DNA of 10,688 bases from Spirochaeta sp. (GTDB lineage: Bacteria; Spirochaetota; Spirochaetia; UBA9216): NCBI GenBank assembly GCA_003454605.1, contig DMKD01000246.1:1-10688 (forward strand), read 5' to 3'. The notes beneath the pieces were generated by a model. That model was not told where the DNA came from and ran no database searches. It worked only from the letters and a program-made list of their open reading frames with translations. The position numbers were made by a program, and so were the translations under genes. How positions within the stretch are numbered: the first letter of the stretch is position 1; the number at the start of each line of letters is the position of its first letter. This document shows positions 6,965-10,688 of the stretch, in pieces.

Positions 6965-8149
6965 TTATTTATATAAAACAGGCCTGTTGCCTGATGTTAT
7001 GTCGATAAGTTCAGACGTCACGATATCTGAGTCATCTTCCATCTTGTAACTCACAAGGCTTCCGGGGACGTCATCTGTTGCCCACCATAGAACCGTCATC
7101 CCTGATTCGTCCGCCCAGTTGTATTCTGTTGTTGTGAACTTACCGGCCTCAACATTGATAGTAACGCCTTCTCTGGTGTCGACATTGTATTCATCCCAGG
7201 TGGTATACTCCATTTGCGAGGCGTCATGACCGTCAGCCTTCATTTCAATAACCCCGTCATCCTCGGAATCATAATAAACAACGATGATTTCATGTTCGGC
7301 ATCGGTTATATATTCATAGTAGAATGAATCATCCTCATCCCGATATCGAAGTCCCCACAGGCTCTGTCCGTCTTCCAGTGATTTCAGCTTAGATCTTTCA
7401 ACATTATATGAATCTGTACCGCTACCGTCCATTATCGACACTCTGTGCACAGTTCCCTGCCCCTCGCTGTATGTCCCCGGATAGAATCCTCCCGCATAGT
7501 TTGCCGAATAATACAGGGTATAAAACTGCAGCAGATAGGGTTCAACGGCAAATTCGCCTGTCAATGTGGGCATTTCAAAATTGATGCCCTTAACCACAGG
7601 TGTTTTTCCGAGCTTCAGCGAAACGGCCAGTCCGCCTCCGCTAGAACCGCCCCAGCTGCTGTAAAAAGCACCTACTGCTAATTTATCGGATATAAAATAG
7701 TTTACCCCCGATTTTACTGCCCCCCCGAAACCGCTTGCAAAATTATCCGCAGTAAAATCATATTTGATTCCGGCTTCGACATAGAGATCAATTCTTGAAA
7801 GGTATTCAGAACCGGTAAATTCAAATCCTCTGAATCCCAAATGCATTGTACCTGTTAACCCCGCTCCGGCTGTAAAGTCGGCACCTAGAGAAATCGGAAC
7901 ACCTGCCCTGCCCTCAATTGCGGCTCCCACATCAAGCAAAGCGATGTTCCCAATGAGCGGTTTCCACAAGATCATCTCTGCTTCGGGGTAGAGCGCCAGG
8001 TGGTTACCCGAACCGTCGCTTTCAACCGCCGCGTCTATTCCAAACCTAAAATTTCCCTGACTGTACATTGAGCCCCAGATTACATCTTCGGCGGATAGCA
8101 TCGCCGTGGAAAAGATAATGATTAGAACCAGAAGTATATACTTTTTCAT
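6965..8149 (-). CDS. Two-part exported protein: barrel-like N half, AGxF...VPGxLV C-terminal domain
   Basis: 394 aa, unnamed. A signal peptide (1-20, ending MLSA before ED) exports it. Residues 21-185 are Gly-rich amphipathic strands typical of spirochaete outer-membrane proteins, including a Gly/Ser-rich SSWGGSSGGG turn at 164-173. Residues about 240-394 differ: acidic, rich in Tyr and Trp, with VEAGKF at 333-338 and WWATDDVPGSLVSYK at 355-369. That pattern recalls DUF3108/LolA-like periplasmic lipid-binding folds, where V.AG.F is followed by a W...VPG.LVK strand; I judge this by eye only. No C-terminal Phe is present (it ends VLYK). The start at 8149 is chosen over an in-frame ATG 30 nt upstream because AAGGAG lies 5 nt before it and the signal peptide begins there. 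It is convergent with the plus-strand envelope pair and follows flaA, from which it is cut off by a terminator. Confidence 0.78.
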   Translation of the reverse strand: MKKYILLVLIIIFSTAMLSAEDVIWGSMYSQGNFRFGIDAAVESDGSGNHLALYPEAEMILWKPLIGNIALLDVGAAIEGRAGVPISLGADFTAGAGLTGTMHLGFRGFEFTGSEYLSRIDLYVEAGIKYDFTADNFASGFGGAVKSGVNYFISDKLAVGAFYSSWGGSSGGGLAVSLKLGKTPVVKGINFEMPTLTGEFAVEPYLLQFYTLYYSANYAGGFYPGTYSEGQGTVHRVSIMDGSGTDSYNVERSKLKSLEDGQSLWGLRYRDEDDSFYYEYITDAEHEIIVVYYDSEDDGVIEMKADGHDASQMEYTTWDEYNVDTREGVTINVEAGKFTTTEYNWADESGMTVLWWATDDVPGSLVSYKMEDDSDIVTSELIDITSGNRPVLYK

Positions 8150-8152
8150 TGT

Positions 8153-8186
8153 AACTCCTTTTTGCTTTTTATATAGCACTATTATA
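8153..8186 (-). promoter_or_regulatory. Extended -10 promoter and ribosome site of the two-part exported protein gene
   Basis: Minus strand TGC-TATAAT (8189-8181) is a perfect -10 with the extended TGn element; no good -35 is visible 16-18 bp upstream, which suits an extended -10 promoter. The predicted start is near 8174. AAGGAG (8160-8155) lies 5 nt before the ATG. Confidence 0.6.
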
Positions 8187-8210
8187 GCACAAATTAATAA
8201 AAAGCAAAAA
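8159..8210. repeat. 14-bp inverted repeat flanking the envelope-gene promoter
   Basis: TTTTTGCTTTTTAT (8159-8172) and ATAAAAAGCAAAAA (8197-8210) are perfectly complementary arms with a 24-nt loop that contains the predicted -10. One arm shares two bases with the ribosome binding site of the downstream gene (8159-8160); the other overlaps the T tract of the flaA terminator. Confidence 0.65.
8172..8190. repeat. Direct repeat TATAGCAC at 11-bp spacing over the -10 element
   Basis: TATAGCAC occurs at 8172-8179 and again at 8183-8190, exactly one helical turn apart. The second copy overlaps the predicted -10 of the minus-strand gene. It could be a two-site operator or simply a doubled extended -10 sequence. 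Confidence 0.5.
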
Positions 8211-8237
8211 AAAACCGATTCGGTTTTCCCGAATCGG
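8206..8237 (-). terminator. Intrinsic terminator of flaA
   Basis: Minus strand: CCGATTCGG (8237-8229), loop GAAAA, CCGAATCGG (8223-8215), then nine T (8214-8206). It lies 28 nt past the flaA stop. A strong 9-bp stem and long T run fit the need to end an abundant message. Confidence 0.93.
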
Positions 8238-8265
8238 CTGCATATCGCATTGAAAGTTTCCGAAT

Positions 8266-9228
8266 CTACTCAGTAGCAGCTTCTTCTTCCGCGTGCATCA
8301 ACTGTGTTTCAATGTATCTGAGAACCTGCTTGTTTCCAAGTCTCTCATACTCTGAATTCCTTCTGGCTTCTTCTCTTTCACCGAGAATACCCCAGAGAGC
8401 TTCATCATCGATATCTGTCTGAAGTGTAAGAACAGCCTTGTCATAGGTAAGGGAGATGTCTTTCACGTATGTGATGAAGTCTCCGCCTTCCTGTGCGGCG
8501 TCTTTATAGAAAACTAGACCTGCAAGCTTGTAGTAAGGAGTCGCTTTAGGATAAAGCGGGTTCTTAGTAAGCTCTCTGTCTCTAACGTCTGAAATATAGT
8601 TGGGGTTATTCCATGTAATGGTTTTCCATCCGTCAAAATCGAGGTAACTCATGAAGATGTTCTGTTCTTCATGGCTTGCGTCTTGGAGGATTACACCGAA
8701 ACCATTGGGAAAGTTCTTACCAAGAATGTTGACTGTAACACTCTTAAGAACACCAACGTTCTTTACAACACCGTAACCGTCGAATTTAACGCCCTGTGCA
8801 TCCTGATCATCTGCTCTTTCAAATGCAGGGATGTCAAACGGGGGTTTTACGATTGCCCAAGAGTTAAAGGGTTCTTCGGGAAAATGGATTCTTGTACCCA
8901 GTACAGTTTCTCCACCGTATCTTGTTGCACCGTCTTTAACGGGTGCAGGCCGAACATATGAGTACCTTCTGTTTGTTACTGTTTTTGATGATGATGCAAG
9001 TTCTACTTCCCAGTTAGCGAGGGATAGTGAAGTCTTCATAAACTCTTTTTCTTCTTCAGTAAAGCCTGCGCCGGCTTTATCAGAGAAATCAATAAAAGTA
9101 GGTTCATTTTCACCATCATCTCTGTCAGCTGCGAGCTGCGCAAAATCTATAAGCACCGATTCTTCTGCAAAAACAGGAAATGCTGCCAATACCAGCACTA
9201 TACAAAGAAGAATTCCGAAACGTTTCAT
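8266..9228 (-). CDS. flaA: Periplasmic flagellar filament sheath protein FlaA
   Basis: 320 aa, the size of spirochaete FlaA, which coats the FlaB core of periplasmic flagellar filaments and affects their stiffness and helical shape. Residues 1-21 are a signal peptide (MKR, hydrophobic core, PVFA before EES), as expected since FlaA, unlike FlaB, leaves by the Sec route. The mature N terminus VLIDFAQL, the central GVKFDGYGVVKNVGVL region (146-161), YLDFDGWKTITW (195-206) and YPKATPYYKLAGLVFY (226-241) are characteristic of the family. The C terminus is acidic. An in-frame TTG 18 nt upstream is rejected: AAGGAG lies 7 nt before the ATG at 9228. A consensus promoter and a strong terminator mark it as a highly expressed single unit, although no terminator separates it from the amidase-GerMN pair upstream. 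From memory, flaA adjoins cheA in Borrelia; here three envelope genes lie between. Confidence 0.96.
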   Translation of the reverse strand: MKRFGILLCIVLVLAAFPVFAEESVLIDFAQLAADRDDGENEPTFIDFSDKAGAGFTEEEKEFMKTSLSLANWEVELASSSKTVTNRRYSYVRPAPVKDGATRYGGETVLGTRIHFPEEPFNSWAIVKPPFDIPAFERADDQDAQGVKFDGYGVVKNVGVLKSVTVNILGKNFPNGFGVILQDASHEEQNIFMSYLDFDGWKTITWNNPNYISDVRDRELTKNPLYPKATPYYKLAGLVFYKDAAQEGGDFITYVKDISLTYDKAVLTLQTDIDDEALWGILGEREEARRNSEYERLGNKQVLRYIETQLMHAEEEAATE

Positions 9229-9267
9229 CTTATTGCTCCTTATCAAATTAATTGCTTTGTATTTAAA

Positions 9268-9295
9268 ATTATACGAACTGTAGACCGTTTGTCAA
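9268..9295 (-). promoter_or_regulatory. Consensus sigma70 promoter of flaA
   Basis: Minus strand TTGACA (9295-9290), 16-bp spacer, TATAAT (9273-9268): both hexamers are perfect. The expected start is near 9261, giving a leader of about 33 nt with AAGGAG. This indicates strong housekeeping-sigma expression rather than a flagellar sigma28 promoter. Confidence 0.85.
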
Positions 9296-9329
9296 CGATT
9301 TTTATTTTTTTTCAACACTCTCTACAGTT
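9276..9329. repeat. 9-bp inverted repeat spanning the flaA promoter
   Basis: AACTGTAGA (9276-9284) and TCTACAGTT (9321-9329) are exact inverted copies with centres 45 bp apart. The first lies in the flaA promoter spacer between -35 and -10; the second lies upstream of -35, about 14 nt after the GerMN gene stop. It could be a pair of operator half-sites; the spacing is too wide for a convincing hairpin. Confidence 0.4.
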
Positions 9330-9342
9330 TGTTTATCGTTTA

Positions 9343-9810
9343 TTACCGGATAACAGCCGGTTCACCGCCTATTGCTGTTTTTACCTCCTTAATCTCAGGG
9401 AAATTGAAGACTACAGCCCTTTCAAGCCCCTCGATTATGCTGTTAAAGCTCATCGGAACAGTCTCGGCTGAAGTGATCAGATTCTCGGAAAAACCAAGAT
9501 AAAGCGTATCTTCGTCAACAAGCAGACTTTCGAGCTTCACCCCCTGCGGGATAAGCCTGTAAAGATCAATCGTGACCGGTCCGAGAATCAATTCATTGAC
9601 GAATAATTCTATATTTCCGGCCGTGTCGTCTCTTTCAGGCAGTCTTCTCAGCTCTCCATGAAGCTGTTGACCATCTTCATCGGGAAAAAAGAGAACCCTC
9701 TCCACTCTACTTTCGGCATCAAAGTTTATAAAAACAAGGGTGAGCAGAAAAAAAGCGGCAAAGAGAGAGAGCAGTATGATAAATTTTCTGGAAAAGCGTT
9801 TTAGAGCCAT
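9343..9810 (-). CDS. Membrane-anchored GerMN-domain protein
   Basis: 155 aa. Basic N terminus (MALKRFSRKF), then one transmembrane helix at about 10-29, putting the rest outside the inner membrane. Residues about 37-150 match the GerMN domain by pattern: FFPDEDGQQL at 41-50, NIELFVNELILGP at 66-78, LIPQGVKLESLLVDEDTLYLGFSENL at 86-111 (gaps in conservation not tested), and a final helix-strand IEGLERAVV...EIKEV. GerMN was named from Bacillus GerM but occurs widely in non-sporulating bacteria, often near cell-wall amidases; its biochemical role is not settled. It starts 2 nt after the amidase stop and lacks a well-placed Shine-Dalgarno (AGGGGG is 14 nt away), so translation is probably coupled to the amidase. 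Together they look like an envelope or peptidoglycan-handling pair. No terminator separates it from flaA. Confidence 0.85.
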   Translation of the reverse strand: MALKRFSRKFIILLSLFAAFFLLTLVFINFDAESRVERVLFFPDEDGQQLHGELRRLPERDDTAGNIELFVNELILGPVTIDLYRLIPQGVKLESLLVDEDTLYLGFSENLITSAETVPMSFNSIIEGLERAVVFNFPEIKEVKTAIGGEPAVIR

Positions 9811-9812
9811 AG

Positions 9813-10688
9813 CTAGTCTGAATACCCCCTGGTCAACTCATAGTCATTAATAAATTCAACGATGCCATTATAGATGCCCTTACTTAGTTTCTTCAAGTAC
9901 GAAGAGGACGATAAAAGAACTGCTTCCTCCTGATTTGTCACAAAACCAAGCTCAATGAGAACCGAGGGCATATGAGCATTGCGCACGACAAACCACGATT
10001 CTTCTTTAGGACCTCTGTTTACACTTATATCGCCGACCTCTTCATCCAGAGAGGCAAGCAGTTTCTCACCGAGAATGACACTCTCAATAGTATATTCCTC
10101 CTCAAGCATAGTATTGAGTATGGGGATTACATCCGAATCAACTTCGCCGAAACGCTCTTCATCCAGAAGATCCCGGCGGTATTCGGGCGGCAGATACCAG
10201 ACTTCAAAACCGCGGGCTTTCGTGTTGAACGACGCATTCGCGTGAATTGAGATGAATATCATTGATTCGCCCTCGGCTAGTTCCACCGAATTGGCAACTT
10301 CGGTGCGTTCCTCAAGTTTCAGATAACGGTCATCCCCTCTCGTAAGCAGGATCTCTTTATCCGGATAGCGTGCCGACAGCATATCGGCTGTTTCAAGCGC
10401 GGTCTGCAGTACAACGTCTTTTTCATTAAGAGATTTCTTCTCTCCGCTGACTGTATAATGACCGATTGCACCGGGGTCCTTGCCGCCGTGGCCGGGATCA
10501 ATAACTATATACCTTACACCCCCGGCTTCAAACTCCTGCTGCTCAAAAAAGGCTGCCACATCAGCAGCTGTTTCCGAATCGATTAAAAAGCGTCCATCAG
10601 CGGTAAGTTCGGATTTTAGCCCGGTTCGGAGCTCATTCATATTCACCAGATACCAGGGAGACCCTTTCGAAAAACGTACGATTGTACG
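9813..10688 (-). CDS. N-acetylmuramoyl-L-alanine amidase (Amidase_3), 5' end outside the window
   Basis: Zinc amidase that cuts the bond between N-acetylmuramic acid and the stem peptide of peptidoglycan. 291 residues are visible and the frame stays open to the right edge, so the protein is longer. An internal GTG at 10646 could be misread as the start, but coding-like sequence (VRFSKGSPWYLVN) continues before it. Numbering visible residues from 1, the Amidase_3 landmarks are: IVIDPGHGGKDPGAIG with zinc ligand H67, NEKD with E89, SIHANAS with H149, and IELGFVTN with catalytic E246. LLTRGDDRYLKLEERTEVAN sits between as usual. The unseen N terminus probably carries a signal peptide and perhaps an AMIN-like or other binding domain. 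It is followed after 2 nt by the GerMN gene. In T. pallidum an amidase also lies near flaA (from memory), so this grouping may be conserved in spirochaetes. Confidence 0.93.
   Translation of the reverse strand, partial: RTIVRFSKGSPWYLVNMNELRTGLKSELTADGRFLIDSETAADVAAFFEQQEFEAGGVRYIVIDPGHGGKDPGAIGHYTVSGEKKSLNEKDVVLQTALETADMLSARYPDKEILLTRGDDRYLKLEERTEVANSVELAEGESMIFISIHANASFNTKARGFEVWYLPPEYRRDLLDEERFGEVDSDVIPILNTMLEEEYTIESVILGEKLLASLDEEVGDISVNRGPKEESWFVVRNAHMPSVLIELGFVTNQEEAVLLSSSSYLKKLSKGIYNGIVEFINDYELTRGYSD

Noticed and set aside
8150..8179. An earlier in-frame ATG for the minus-strand two-part exported protein
   Set aside because: It would place ten charged residues before the signal peptide and lies upstream of the AAGGAG that serves the ATG at 8149.
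9229..9246. TTG start for flaA six codons upstream
   Set aside because: The AAGGAG that serves the ATG at 9228 would fall within this extension, and the signal peptide begins properly at the ATG.
10319..10501. A 60-codon minus-strand frame within the amidase gene
   Set aside because: It overlaps the catalytic region of a certain amidase in another frame and has no independent support.

Overview
The window reads as a piece of a spirochaete chromosome, most likely a free-living or host-associated relative of Spirochaeta/Treponema. Two things point there: a FlaA filament-sheath protein, a spirochaete hallmark of periplasmic flagella, and the chemotaxis cluster cheA - cheW::cheR-like - cheX - cheY, in which CheW is fused to a CheR-like methyltransferase domain and CheX replaces CheZ as the CheY-P phosphatase. 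Every gene except the one cut by the right edge is intact. I saw no tRNA, rRNA, CRISPR, transposase or other mobile element, and no gene-free stretch longer than about 180 bases.

Layout. Positions 1-4739 (minus strand) hold the chemotaxis operon. It is read from cheA (4739) through cheW/R, cheX and cheY to an intrinsic terminator at the left edge. cheA and cheW overlap by 4 nt (ATGA). cheW and cheX are separated by 118 nt carrying three consecutive perfect-armed hairpins. cheX and cheY are 12 nt apart. The divergent intergenic region 4740-4914 holds a sigma70-type promoter in each direction and, midway between them, a 16-bp perfect palindrome. Positions 4915-6910 (plus strand) hold two tightly packed genes for secreted, beta-rich, probable outer-membrane proteins, closed by a strong terminator. 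Positions 6965-8149 (minus) hold a convergent third exported protein that joins a beta-barrel-like half to a C-terminal domain with an AGxF...VPGxLV signature. Positions 8266-9228 (minus) hold flaA, with a consensus promoter and its own terminator. Positions 9343-10688 (minus) hold a GerMN-domain membrane protein preceded by a zinc N-acetylmuramoyl-L-alanine amidase that runs off the right edge.

How the parts fit. The amidase and GerMN protein probably act on the cell wall in the periplasm, where the spirochaete flagella also rotate. FlaA coats those flagellar filaments. The che operon supplies the kinase, coupling protein, response regulator and phosphatase that set flagellar rotation. From memory, Borrelia has flaA directly upstream of cheA-cheW-cheX-cheY, and Treponema pallidum has an amidase near flaA. 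Here flaA and cheA lie in the same direction but are separated by the three-gene envelope-protein block, so that block may have been inserted into an older flaA-che arrangement.

Nothing here looks like a wholly unknown system. The parts most worth a second look are regulatory: a nearly leaderless cheA message, the central palindrome, the hairpin array inside the che operon, and the overlapping flaA-terminator/envelope-gene promoter with its 14-bp inverted repeat. The atypical CheA P3 and CheW/CheR-like proteins and the two-part exported protein also stand out.
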